A DNA stretch of 64,000 bases from Perognathus longimembris pacificus (GCF_023159225.1 NC_063166.1:78827785-78891784), one strand, 5' to 3'. Numbered from the stretch's first letter, positions 10,681-46,830 are shown. Notes: generated by a model from the sequence alone, not told the origin. Translations and numbers: made by a program.

Positions 10681-12239
10681 CTCCCTTTAAACAAAAGCAC
10701 GATCATACGGCCTGTCTTGGCCAATAGGATCCACAGAAGGACAGAAGCATGTGATCTGTCCTGACCAATGGGATTGTCAGAAAAAAAAAGTGGGGCCTGT
10801 CTCTGTGGCTGGACATTGCTGCGTCGATGTCACTGGGTAGCCATCTCCAGTGTGAGTCCTCAAGCTCGAGTCCACGTCACGCACAAACTGAAGGAGGAGG
10901 AAGCATCTAGAACCCTACCATATCACTGAGCCAGGGCCTCACGCGCCCCACTACCTGGGAATGTTCTGATGGGTGAGAGGTGAGAGGGAGCACCAAAGCT
11001 GCCGAGTCCTCTGTTCCGTTACTTATACCCAGAGAAGTCCTGACAGGTGCGCGGCCCGGGCAGGCTGCCGCAGGGACTTCAGTGCGATCAAGGAGGGGAA
11101 GGGCCACGGGCGGACCAGCGCCTGACACACTGAAGAAGACCTATTCTGGAAATGAGACCTCCGACCCCGAGAGGCTGAGAGGTGCTCACGGCCCCGCAGA
11201 TTGGCTCTCCTCACTCCCACGGAGAAATGCCTGTCGTGTTCTTGAAGGAAACAAAAAAAGCCGGTGGTGACCCTGGGCACCATCTCACCGCCATTCCGGG
11301 GGGCACTGACCCCAGCTTCAGAAGAGCAATCAATCACGCTGCCAGTGGCCTAATGGGTTTGGATGGAGGCGTCTAGGGCCTGGGCTTGGGTTTGTCTCTG
11401 AGTTTCCAGAACATTCCATCAATTATTAACAACCTCAACTCAGCCTCCCTGGTACTGCTATCAGGAGGAAAGGGCTTTGTAGCCACTCAGCCCACCCAGC
11501 TCAGAAATGGGACTCGGCTACTTATCATTTACAATGACAGCACCACCTGGTAGGTACTGGACCCTGAGCTGAGTTTTCACAGATGCTATTTTGTGCTCAC
11601 TGGGTGGCGACCTTGATCTCTTTTCTTACAGGTGGGAGGCTGGCCTTGGAGAGGTAAAAGATGGCCTAAGACCAGACACCACGGCAGTAGTGGAGCTGAG
11701 GCTCGAACCTTGGTGTGAACAAAGGAGACACTGCTGTTTTTGCTGGGTGTGGCCACCTAGATCCGACCCTTCACTTGGTCTGTGTCCCCAAAGCAATTCC
11801 TACAGGCCTCAGGATACTGACAACAGAGGGTTCCCAACTGGGCATGAAGGAGGCCAGGGGCCCAGGGAAATCAAGTCACAGGTGGGCAGGGAGGAGGAGT
11901 CCCTGTTACAGTGACTAAGCATTGCCTTTTCCATCCATCCTTGTACTCGTTTCATGTGTGGTTTCTGGAAGGTTCTCGGGGCCAGGCACCCCCATGCCTG
12001 TTGGAAACAAGTGCCCAACTCAGGGTACTCACGTTCTTAGGGGTGCGACACAGAGACACATAAAAGAGCAAATGATCTCAAACAGGACCTAAGGCCAGGA
12101 CAGAGGAGACACTGTGACAGAGCGTAAGAAGACGTGTGGGCCAAGGAAGGTCTCTCAGTAGAGGGAGCCCTTCGCCTCTTCGGTGCCTGCTCAAATAGGG
12201 AATGAGAAGAAGGGGCTAACCAGGCAACAGGCCGGAGAT

Positions 12240-12560
12240 GCATTGCAGGCAATAGGAATGGCAAGTGCAAAGGTCCAGGGGTAGGCTAAATCCTGGCCTG
12301 TTTGGGAACAAGGAGAATCAAGTGAACCAGAACGGAAGAGATGCATCAGAGTGGTTCTGAGGGCCAGGTTTCATTAGGCCTCTCATGAATGATGGAGTCT
12401 AGGTTTTATTCTAAGTGTGATGAGAAACCTCAGGAGGATTTCAAACAGATGAATAACGTGATCCAATTTACATTTTGAAAAGTGCATGTTGGCTGTGTGT
12501 GTGGTGGTGGTGATGGGAATGAATGGCAGAGGGCAGCAAGAGTAGAAGCAGACAGAGGGA
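12240..12560 (+). repeat. Possible ancient mammal-wide interspersed repeat
   Basis: The string from GTGCAAAGGTCCAGGGGTAG through TTTTATTCTAAGTGTGATG to ACATTTTGAAAAGTGCATG follows a pattern I recognise from old repeats scattered in placental genomes. I cannot name the family with confidence. Similar short motifs recur near 6690-6740 and 20380. Confidence 0.35.
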
Positions 12561-13070
12561 AAGGACAGGGTATTCAAAGTCACACTAGGGTTTGAATTTC
12601 TGGCTCTTGGCCTATTCTGTGCCCTCAAGGCAAGTGGCTTGCCCTCTCTGAGCCCATCTGCTAAGGATTTGCTCAGGGGTGGTCAGGTTTCCGCCGAGGG
12701 CCCACGGAGCCTGCCTCCCTCCCCACCCAGCCCCCGGCCACAGCAAATCCTAGCCGGTTCATCTGCAGGAATGTGAGCTGACAGCCCGGCCTGGGATCAC
12801 CGAGAGGTCACGGAGCTCATCTGGGCGATCGGATTAACCCGAGGGAGAGGAGACTGTTTATTTCCAAACTGTGCCTCCCAGAAGCCCGAGTGCCCGTGCC
12901 TTGCTGCCAGATGCCAACCCAAACACAGCCCTCCCCTGCTTCTTCATGGGGAGGGCCCCCTCCATTTCCGGCCTCTCGCGTCCCTGGGACAGGACAGGAA
13001 GGAGGGAGGGGATGGAAGGGCCTCAATGAGCTGCATGCTGGGGGGGGACGGGGGGGGGAGACCTGTGTCA

Positions 13071-16830
<3,760 letters not shown>

Positions 16831-16957
16831 GGGTGGAGGGACACACAGGCCTCAAAGTTAGCTCAGAAAGGAGTCTGGGAAAGACGTCTCTGGAGAAGTG
16901 GGCCAGGCCTGCCGAGGCCGCGGTTGGGAAGCATCTTATGTGTGCGCTTTCATTCTT

Positions 16958-17160
16958 TTTGTTTCTGTGCCGCTCCTGGGGCTTGAACTCAAGGCTGACA
17001 CCATACCACTTGAGCCACAGCTCCACTTCTGGCTTCTTGATGGTTACCTGGAGGTAAGAGTCTCCAATGAACTTGCCCTGGGACTGGTTTCACATGGAGA
17101 GCCTCAGATCTCATCCTCCTGAGTAGCTAGGATGACGAGTGCAAGTCAGCCACCAGCGTT
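16958..17160 (-). mobile_element. SINE, 7SL/B1-like plus Geo-like, reverse orientation
   Basis: The plus strand reads GGGGCTTGAACTCAAGG, then ACTTGAGCCACAGCTCCAC, then TCCTGAGTAGCTAGGATGAC, the reversed order of the composite SINE. It marks the distal edge of the KCNB1 CpG island. Confidence 0.85.
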
Positions 17161-17438
17161 TGGCTGGTGTTACAGCATTTATCTATCTGCTTCCCATCCC
17201 TTCTGTCTGGTGATCCTGTGCCTCCTCCCCTGTGGGTGCCCACCAGGGCTGTCAGAAGGATCATTTAACTCCCAGGAACTCCTGCTTCCTAAACACACAC
17301 CCCACCCCACACGCCATCCCCGGCTTTAAACGAAACCCTAGCTGCCCTCATGCCTGACTTCCGCCCTCCTCCCTCAGTCTGTGCACCTGGAGGAAGACAG
17401 ACAACTAAAAACAACTATTTAAAAATGAGAGTGGTGGA

Positions 17439-17652
17439 GGGGCTGGGAATGTGGCCTAGTGGTAGAGGGCTTGCCTTGTATACATGAAGCCCTGGGTTCA
17501 ATTCCTCAGCACCACATATACAGAAAAAAAAAAGCCGGAAGTGGCGCTGTGGCTCAAGTGGCAGAGTGCTAGCTAGCCTTGAGCAAAAGGAAGCCAGAGA
17601 CAGTGCTCAGGCCCTGAGCCCAAGCCCCAGGACTGGCAAAAATAAAAATAAA
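17439..17652 (+). mobile_element. IDL-Geo dimeric SINE
   Basis: A complete dimer with an A-rich linker between monomers and an AATAAAAATAAA tail. A 10-bp target-site duplication GAGAGTGGTG lies at 17427-17436 and 17653-17662. The right monomer carries a small duplication (CTAGCTAGCC). Confidence 0.93.
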
Positions 17653-18892
17653 GAGAGTGGTGACTGTTAAGAAAGAAGCAAGCTTCCAGTTGAGGTAGAG
17701 ATCAGGCCAGGCGTTTTCCACGGTGGTCAGGGAGGGCCTCTCCTAGGAGCTACACGGAGAGCATGAGAAGCTGAGGAATAGCAAGCGCACAGGGCCCAAG
17801 GGAAGGGGTGGGGGGTGGGGTGGGATCAACAGAACCCACAGAGTGGCTGAGAAGAGGAAACAGAGGGGACCACGATGGGGGATTGCGTGGGCTCCGTGGA
17901 CGCTGGTGTTCACCCTGAGGGAGAAAGGTGGGAGCCACTGACGATTTGAACTGAGAGGGACTGAGGTTGGTGGGGATCTGGAGACCCTTGAACACCTGGA
18001 GAGCTGGCCCTCTACTGGCGAAACCGAACAGGGCAAAACACGGGGTGGCCCTCCTGGGGAAACAGACAGGGCCCCAAGTTCTGAGTAACACAGAAGGGGA
18101 ACCCCGGGTTTGGCCCTCTTTATTAGGAGGAGGTGGGAAACCAAGCTCCCACTGAAAACAACGGGAGACATCCATGGGGCCGATCTTTGGAGGAAAGCCC
18201 AAGTGGGAAGCAGCTGGGTGGCTGTTGTCCTGTCCAGGCAGGCGCAGGCACCACAGGGTAGAAAGCCCCCTGGCCAACCACAGAGTGACGGTCCCCACCC
18301 ACCAGCCCGTTCTCAGGCCCACGCAGCCATTGCACTTCCTAAGCACCTGCTGTGTGGAGGCCCAGGGTGAGTGGGCCCCCCCCCTCGCCGGAGTTCTTTC
18401 TGCGCCTGTCTCCACAGGCGACCGTTGTCACGTCCTGCGGGCCCGCGGGGGCTCCGTGAGCTCTTTGGGCGAGGGTTTCGCCTCCCACGGGTGTTGGGGC
18501 TGTGGTGCTCAGCCCGGGGGTCCGCGTTGCGGTGGGCTCTCGGGCCCCCTGCTCCTGCAGTCAGTCCTCTGCTGGCTGTGCACGAAGATCTCGCGTGGTT
18601 CTCTTCCCGGGTGTCCCCCCCCCCAAGGCCCGGCCCTCCCCAGAACGACCCCTCAACATCCTCAGAGCACGCGCGCGCGGGTAGAGGAGTGGCTGCGGCA
18701 CGTGGGAGGGGGCGTGCCCCCAGGGCTCCCTTGGAGGGCTGTGATTGGTGGAGCCACAGTGCTGGGGGCGGGGCCTGACTACCCACGTACAGCCCAGACA
18801 GCTAAAGTTTCCACACCACACAGAGGAGCAGCCCGGTGTCATGATGAACCAGGCTCCAGGGCGCGGGCCGATTTCTCCACTGGAACACCCCG

Positions 18893-19110
18893 TCTTTGTT
18901 GTGTGAGATTTTTCTTTCTCTTCTGTGTAATCCAGATTTGGCATCCACTGTTGACTAGAAACTGCAAATATCTTCTTCCATCCCGTCTCCTTTTTGACTT
19001 TGCCACGGTATCTTTTGCTAAAGGAAATTATCTGAATATGACCAGAACCATTACTTGGGGGGCTGCGTGGATTGTACTTGGAAAGCTCCACTTAGGGAGT
19101 CTTCCCCTAA
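18893..19110 (-). mobile_element. LINE-1 fragment, reverse orientation
   Basis: GAAACTGCAAATATCTTCTTCCATCCCGTC and the later TTTTGCTAAAGGAAATTATC resemble the reverse complement of old L1 ORF2 sequence. There is no open frame of length. Confidence 0.5.
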
Positions 19111-19139
19111 AGAAGACATTTTAATGTTTCATTTATTTA

Positions 19140-19358
19140 TTGGTTGTGGAGCTTGAACTCAGGGTGTGGGTGCCGTCCCTGAGCTCTTTTGCTCAAGGCG
19201 AGCGCTCTACCACTTTGAGCCACAGCTCCATGTCTGTTTTTCTGGTGGTTCATTGGAGGTAAGAGTCTCACGGGGACTTTTCTGCCCCAGCTGGCTTTGA
19301 ACTGTGATCCTCGGCCTCCTGAGTAGTTAGGATTGCGGGCATGAGCTACCGGCATGTG
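19140..19358 (-). mobile_element. SINE, 7SL/B1-like plus Geo-like, reverse orientation
   Basis: The plus strand reads GGAGCTTGAACTCAGGG, ACTTTGAGCCACAGCTCC, GGCTGGCTTTGAACTGTGAT, TCCTGAGTAGTTAGGATTG, in the reversed composite order. Confidence 0.88.
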
Positions 19359-20907
19359 GCTTTTAATTATTGGTTTTATATTCTTCCATTATTTCTGAGG
19401 CCCTTTGTTAATTATGTGTACACATATAACACACATATGTTTTGGGGGGCAGTATTAAGCTGGTTTCTGAAAAGCCATCCATGCTGTGCCTCAACCTCCC
19501 CTTTCTCTCCAGCTCACATCTGCCCCGCAGGTCCGTATGTCCCGGAGACCCTGTCATGTGACGAAGGCTCTGTGGCGTGCTTGGTGCGAGGGGGATCTGC
19601 TCTTGCTTTGTGACAGACATGGCTACCTGTGCATCTCCCCGCCCCTCCCCCGTCATGCTTTTAGTCCATTTATTAAGGGGCAGTTACCCTCTCCTCCCTC
19701 TCATCTCTTAGTTCTGATCACTACCCCACCACCCATCTCCTGCCCCTCTGTCCCCTGCCCAATAAAACCCACGAGGGACACAGGGAGCCCCTAGGAAGGA
19801 AACCTAGGGTCAGCCTGAAAGCCACCCGCCCCACTCCCACGAAATTGAGAGAGGCAGTAGGTGCCAGTAGTTCCCGTTTGCCCAGAGGTTGGGTGACAAG
19901 GTGACACCATTTGCGGACATCGTTGGCTGTCACACCTCTGAGGGATGGGGGCGCTGTCCTGGTATCTAGTAGGTAGAAACCAGAGCTGCGGCTAAATACC
20001 TGCAGCACACAGGATGCCCACTTCTGAGCCCAGATCTCCATAGTGCCAGGGCTGAGGAATCCCAGGGGAAAGGGGTTTCCCAGCCTCAACATGTGGGTCT
20101 CCCAACCAGGCCCTGCCAAGCACCTACTGTGTGCCAGGCATTAGTCTAGCCCCCGGTGGAGACCTAGCTAAACAAGTAAATAAATCCGAGTGGTCAGCCA
20201 GGCGCAGGTGCAGAGAAGAAAGGCAACCAGGAGGGGGCGCGACAGCACGGGGCTTAGCAAGGCATCCGCCTTGGGTGCCAAGGGCCGGGAGGTCAGGGAA
20301 GGCTTCCCGGAGGAGGGCAGATAGCGGGGCTCAAGGCCCGAGGAGAAGCCAGCCTTGTGCGGTGCTGAGGAGGGAGGGACCGGCAGGGGAACCGCAAGTG
20401 CCAAGGACCTGGGGTGCAAATGAGAGTGGTGTGTTCCAGAACAGCTGGGCTCCGGGACCAGGCTGTGCGGAGCCTTTCCAGAAGGCAGGAGCGGTGGGGG
20501 CTCCTTCCGGTTGTCTGGGAGCTACGGCAGAGTTCTACGCAGGGAAGTCCCAGGCCTGTTTTGGCATGATTGCGTCAGCTGTTACCTGTGTTGGAAGTCG
20601 GGGTTCGGGGAGATAGTCAGGAACTTCATGACCAGGCTTCTGTGCTGGTGCAGCTCAAGGACAGTGGGGTTCAGACGGCAACAGGCACATGGGCGGGCAG
20701 ACGCCCAAGCAGAAGTGTGCCACGGAAGGTGCTTCCGTTCCTGAGGCTAGCCCACCAGGCCCCCCACCCCTCCCCCTTTACAGTCGGACTGCGACTCGGA
20801 TAAAGATCTGATCCAGCCATATCCGGGAGGTGCGGCTATGGGAGCACCCTGTCACCTCCGCACGCAGCCCCCTGGACGTGCTCACGCGTCCACTCCACAA
20901 GGATTCA

Positions 20908-21005
20908 ACAGGGCACCAGTAGCTCACACTTGCAATCCTGGCTACCCGGGAGGATCATGGCTTGGAGCCGGCCAGGGCAGGAGAGTCCAGAGGTTCTTAG
21001 CACAT
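20908..21005 (+). mobile_element. SINE fragment, 7SL/B1-like left half
   Basis: It begins GGGCACCAGTAGCTCACAC, has an internal deletion (GGCTACCCGGGAGGATCATG), and is truncated before the Geo-like half. Confidence 0.65.
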
Positions 21006-21211
21006 CTGGTTAGAGCTCATCGATGCCAGCCTCACCCACCATGCATTCCTGGGTAGGAGTGCGACTACGAGGGGGGCTGGAAGTCTATTAAAGGTTGAGG
21101 GCAGTGCGACAATGACCACGAGCAGGGCTGGAAGTCTACTCGGAGGTTGGGGGTTGTCATGACATCACAGCAGAGGATGCACAGGGCCAGGCAAGCCCTC
21201 AAGACAGTGCG

Positions 21212-21420
21212 GGGGACGCGGTGCTGGTGGCTCCCACCGACAGCCCTAGCCACCGAGGAGGCTGGGATCTGAGGATCAGGGCTCGGAGCCAGCCGAGGCG
21301 GGAAAGTCTGTGAGACCCATCTCCAACTGACTACCCGAAAGCAGGATGTGGAGCTGTGGCTCAAGTGGTAGAACACTGGTCTAGAGGCAAAAAAGCTCAG
21401 CGACAAAGCCTAACCAATGA
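21212..21420 (+). mobile_element. SINE, 7SL/B1-like plus Geo-like
   Basis: It shows GGTGCTGGTGGCTCCCACC, GAGGAGGCTGGGATCTGAGG, the linker CATCTCCAACTGACTACC and the right-half block GTGGCTCAAGTGGTAGAAC. Confidence 0.8.
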
Positions 21421-21865
21421 CAACCGCAGCACTGCGGAACACGGGCCGGCTCCACCCATGACCACCGCAGCAGGGCAGACCCTGCACCCTGACTGACCCG
21501 TATCTGCTCTTCTCTGCTGCCCGGTCTCTACCAACCCCTTGTTTCTTGGCCCATGTTCCCAGTGAAGGAATGATCCTGGTTGTCTGGGCCTCACTCACTC
21601 TCGGCAGCGGCGGGATTGATGAGCTTTGCCTCATAACTGGACTGCTAAGAGGACCCTTGACCCACGCCCCACCCATTCTTCAGCCTGGCCCCTCTCCACC
21701 AGCCTTGCCAGGCCTTCACCTACCCACCCACCCACCCCTCTACCCAGGCTCTGCCCACGCCCTTGTCCACTTTCTTTGCCGTCTCTCCTTCAGTTCCCCT
21801 GCACGGGCCACCTTTCCATTCACCGACCCGCAATCCCATCCACGCTCCATCTGCCTGCACCCACT

Positions 21866-22245
21866 CGCCCATCCCCCCATCCAAATGCCCACACTACCCC
21901 CCTCCTTGCCCATCCCCCATCCAAATGCCCACACTACCCCCCCTCCTCACCCATCCACCCATCCCTCCATCCATCCAAATGCCCACACTACCCCCCTCCT
22001 CGCCCATCCCCCCATCCAAACACCCGCACTACTCCCCTCCTCACCCATCCCCCCATCCAAACACCCGCACTACCCCCCTCCTCGCCCATCCCCCCATCCA
22101 AACACCCGCACTACTCCCCTCCTCGCCCATCCCCCATCCAAACGCCCACACTACCCCCCTCCTCGCCCATCCCCCCACCCCCCCATACAATCACCCACAC
22201 TACCCCCCTCCTTGCCCATCCACCCATCCCCCCATCCAAACACCT
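21866..22245. repeat. C-rich minisatellite, unit about 41 bp
   Basis: Roughly nine to ten units of about 41 bp carry CCCATCCCCCCATCCAAAC followed by ACCCGCACTAC and a C-rich join. Some units have extra CCAT steps. All three plus frames stay open, producing Pro/His/Thr-rich spurious reading frames. The G-rich complement can form quadruplexes. It lies about 2.9 kb beyond the PTGIS stop codon. Confidence 0.93.
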
Positions 22246-23454
22246 AGTGCCTCTCCAATCACCCACTCACTTGGCCACCCAAATACTCATACACCCCCGC
22301 ACGTGTCCACCCTTGGCTTCCCGCACCCCCCCAGCTAGTCCTGCTCTGTGCTGAACTCTGGTAGGGTCTCCTGGGCTCCCTCCCGGGGAGAAGTGGAGGT
22401 GTCGCTGGAGGGACCCCACAGAGGCAGCCAGCTCTGTCTTCCAGGGGTCAATGCCACTGACCTGGGGAGAGGGTCAAATCCTGATGAATGCAGGGACAGT
22501 GGAGGACCCGCCTTCCAGCTGAGCAACCGAAGACCATGGACTAAAAGTTGAGTCAGCAAAAGGAGGGAAACAAGGCTAATGAACACATTCTAAGGGAAGG
22601 GTGACAAGTCCAGCTCCCCCACCTACCCTCTGGGGCCTGGGGTTTCCCATCTCCTCTCCATCACCCTGGTCAGGCCCTTCCTGACCTCACTCCCTTCTCT
22701 GGGACCCCTCCCAACCTCCGCTGCCCCATCAGCATTCTCCACACGCCTCCCAGCCCAAGGTGAAAGAAGTGCTCCCCAGATGAGGCGGAGAGTGCTCCTC
22801 CCCAAAGCCACGCTGGCTGTCCAGGCTCAGCAGCTCAGCGGGCTCCCCCAGAGCTGCCGCCGGCGGAGGAGACGGAGCCCCGCAATTGTGTCTTAATAGA
22901 CTGCAGTCGCTTCCACCAGTGCTGCGTGAAAATAGAACTCCTCGTTAAAATAGGGAGGCCCCACCATGGTGCTACTCCTGGAACACTGTTATTACAAACA
23001 ACAATTACACCAGATCAGGGACTGGGCGAGGTGCTTGCAGTTCCCCAACTGGAGACTGCAGCCTTGGGGAGGGGACCCTGAGTGAGCCCCTCTCTTTCCT
23101 TCTGTGGGACCCTTGTCCCTCGCCCCCTGCAGATCCACCAAGGAGAAAGTAGAGGGGAGACTGGGGGAGGGGGCGGGGCAGTTCAGCGCCTGCTGGGGTC
23201 GTTGAGAAAGGGAGAAGAGAGGGTTCTCCCCACCCCCACTCCTGCCTCGCTAGCCTAGCTGGCTTCTTACCCCAGGGTCTGAACCGTTCGTGCCGTCCAT
23301 GACGGCAGCCATGGAAAAACGAACTTAAGTTTAAAACGTGAGTCTGCTTAAAGGAGATTATTGAAGCAACAGTTAAAATATGGAAGGGGGGAAACAAAAG
23401 AGGATGACAATGCTAAGCCTCCCTTCCCAGCTGAAGACTCCATTCAGCTCTCCG

Positions 23455-23640
23455 TCCGTCCTGAGACTTGAACTCAGGGCTTGCGCTCTGTCCCTGAGCC
23501 TTTGTGCTCAGGCTGGTGCTCTACCACTTGAGCTACAGCTCCACTTGCTGTTTTGGGTGTTTCATTGGAGATAAAGAGTCGCGTGGATTTTCCTGCCTGA
23601 GCCGGCTTCTAACTACAGTCTTCAGACCTCAGCCTCTTGA
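23455..23640 (-). mobile_element. SINE, 7SL/B1-like plus Geo-like, reverse orientation
   Basis: GAGACTTGAACTCAGGGC, CTACCACTTGAGCTACAGC and TCAGACCTCAGCCTCTTGAG occur in reversed composite order. The end is truncated at about 23640. Confidence 0.82.
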
Positions 23641-24005
23641 GCTTATTCAAATGGAAAAGGAGAGGAGAAAGGGAGAAAAATGCCCTACAGATGGAAAGGA
23701 GGGCAGGTTTGAGTGGAATCATTGTCCTGGGTCTCCAGCGCTGCCTGGGAGGGGACCGGTGCTTTCCGTGAGTAATTAGCTCATGATCCAGGCGGGGGAG
23801 GGAGGCGGCTCACGGGGACGGGCCTCCCCGGAAGGCAGGTGAACACGGCCTCTGCTCCCCTGGGCTCCACAGGGCCCGTCCCGGGCTTCCCCAGCTCACG
23901 GGAGCTGCAGCCCAGAGCGTGCGGCCGCGCCGTGCAGAGAGACCTCACGCGGCTGTGGCTGCTGGCTGGCTGCCCTCTCTGTCAGCCAGGGGGAGGCGGC
24001 TGAGC

Positions 24006-24019
24006 GTTGCCATGGAAAC
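24006..24019. promoter_or_regulatory. X-box-like motif (RFX family)
   Basis: GTTGCCATGGAAAC differs by one base from the palindromic RFX consensus GTTGCCATGGCAAC. It lies about 1 kb beyond the PTGIS stop codon in non-repetitive GC-rich DNA (23880-24240). Motif match only. Confidence 0.4.
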
Positions 24020-24223
24020 CGGCTGTCCTCCCACAGGAGGCTGCCGGCTCCGATTTCCTGCAGAGATAAGAAGCAGGCGGCAGCGGGGTCACCCGGGCGT
24101 GAAGATGGGTTTCCCTGGGGATATCCAGCCTCCTGCCAATCACGGCTGTCTGGGAATCCTGTCTCCCCCCCCCCCACCCCCCACCTCCCAGTCCCCCTCC
24201 GCCCAGGACCAGTGCCAGTGCCA

Positions 24224-24608
24224 TTTATTCCAAGAAGAGAGGAGCCTAGAACAATCTGGTGCTTTGGGACCTCCCCTGTCCTCCAGCTTTCGCTGGAGGC
24301 ACCTTGTTAAGCGCCTGTGTGGGTAACACGCTAGCGCAGCGCCCGGTGGGAGGCCTGTATTCCTTGGAGGAGCTCAGGCTGGGGAGGGGGAGCTACTTAG
24401 GGTGTGCAGCCAGTGGACAACACGGGGGGAGGGGCAGGGCACAGGGGTGATCCCAAGGGATCCTCCGGCTGTGAGGTTCTTTGGCGACACTGGAGTTTGG
24501 ACTCAGAGGCAGGCGCTCTTACCCTGGAGCCGCGCCTCCTGCCCTGATTAAAGCTGGTTATGTTTGAGTTAGGGTTTGGCTTCCGCCCTGGGTGTGTGCC
24601 TGGGGGCG

Positions 24609-24660
<52 letters not shown>

Positions 24661-25081
24661 TCTACAGGCGTCCTGATCGCAAGGATTAGGTACACAGCAC
24701 CACCTTTGGCTCTTTATTGAGAAGGGGTAGCATGTCTTCTTTTCTGCCCAGGCTGGTCTCAAAAGAGCTAGCACGACAGGCATGCGCCGCTGGCCAGCTT
24801 TAGCGACTTTGATCATTAGAGGGTAGGTGGGGGCCGGCTTCTGCCGGGATGGAAGGGCCGGGAGAGCGATGCCCTGGGGGCTGGACTCGGAGCACCGGGA
24901 ACCTCAGGGCGCCCGGCTGTGGCTTCGGACAGCTTTTCTTCTTGGCTGTTATGCTCAGCCTCCCCTCCGTCCCCCCGTCTGGACACAGTGTTCTGGGGAG
25001 AAGCCTGGAGGCGGCCATGCTGGTGCAGTCAGACGCTGGAGGAGCGGGCGGGAGGCAGGTGCGCGGCGACTGCCCCGTGGG
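24224..25081 (-). other. PTGIS: Probable PTGIS 3' UTR (proximal part)
   Basis: This is sequence after the PTGIS stop on the minus strand. Two AATAAA hexamers on that strand are candidate poly(A) signals: one at 24718-24713 (364 nt past the stop) and one at 24229-24224. The known human transcript has a multi-kilobase 3' UTR, so the true end may lie further left. A GT/CA microsatellite at 24611-24659 would be an (AC)n tract in the RNA. Confidence 0.5.
24611..24659. repeat. (GT)n microsatellite
   Basis: About 24 uninterrupted GT dinucleotides. If the PTGIS 3' UTR extends this far they are transcribed as (AC)n. Confidence 0.97.
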
Positions 25082-46520
<21,439 letters not shown>

Positions 46521-46830
46521 GGCAGCGGCGAGGGGGCGCGGGGCGCGCAGCCCGGGGTCTTACGGGGATTCGCACTCCGCGCCACGCCCACCAGGGCCCG
46601 CCCACCAATGGGCGGCTACGGCCGCTCTGGCCACGCCCGCTAGAGCCCGCCCACCCATGGGCGACCACGGCGGCTCTGGCCACGCCCACCCCGCTGGGCT
46701 CGCCCCGCCCACTCAGGCACCTCCCTCACCTTGAGCCCCCTCGCTTGATCCCGTCTCCGCCACGCCCACTCGTTGTATTTGAGACCGCCCCGTTCCTCCT
46801 GGCCCCGCCCACTCGCGCCCTGCCCCCTCC
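46521..46830 (-). promoter_or_regulatory. PTGIS: PTGIS promoter and CpG island
   Basis: The 300 bp upstream of the start codon are GC-rich with many CCCGCCC and CCACGCCC boxes (Sp1/KLF type) and one inverted CCAAT (46604-46608 on the plus strand). The CpG-rich zone extends into exon 1 and intron 1 down to about 45850. No TATA box is obvious, which fits a GC-box-driven promoter; human PTGIS is likewise reported to depend on Sp1 sites. The start site cannot be fixed from sequence. Confidence 0.7.
46581..46715. repeat. 49-bp tandem duplication of GC/CACCC boxes in the PTGIS promoter
   Basis: Units begin GCCACGCCC at 46581, 46630 and 46679. The first two are full 49-bp copies, each with CCACGCCC, GCCCGCCCACC, ATGGGCG and GGCNGCTCTG. 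The third is partial. The array multiplies the binding sites 60-200 bp upstream of the start codon. Confidence 0.88.

Larger units (their letters stand above)
16831..24223. other. Intergenic region between KCNB1 and PTGIS
   Basis: The spacer holds seven SINEs, an L1 fragment and a C-rich minisatellite. Unassigned stretches are 17160-17430, 17660-18890, 19360-20100, 20140-20900, 21420-21860, 22250-23450 and 23650-24220. Parts of 20100-20480 resemble ancient interspersed repeats (CACCTACTGTGTGCCAGGCA near 20122). The long PTGIS 3' UTR known in human could extend into the right part. Segments 22855-23020 and 23300-23390 are AT-motif-rich islands in GC-rich surroundings that may be conserved non-coding DNA. 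No coding exon is visible. Confidence 0.7.

Noticed and set aside
17439..17520. tRNA genes at the ID-like monomers with box A and box B
   Set aside because: They are SINE heads: multiple dispersed copies with poly(A) tails and target-site duplications, and no intact cloverleaf.
21546..22354. Pro/His/Ser-rich proteins in three overlapping frames
   Set aside because: They are translations of the 41-bp C-rich minisatellite.
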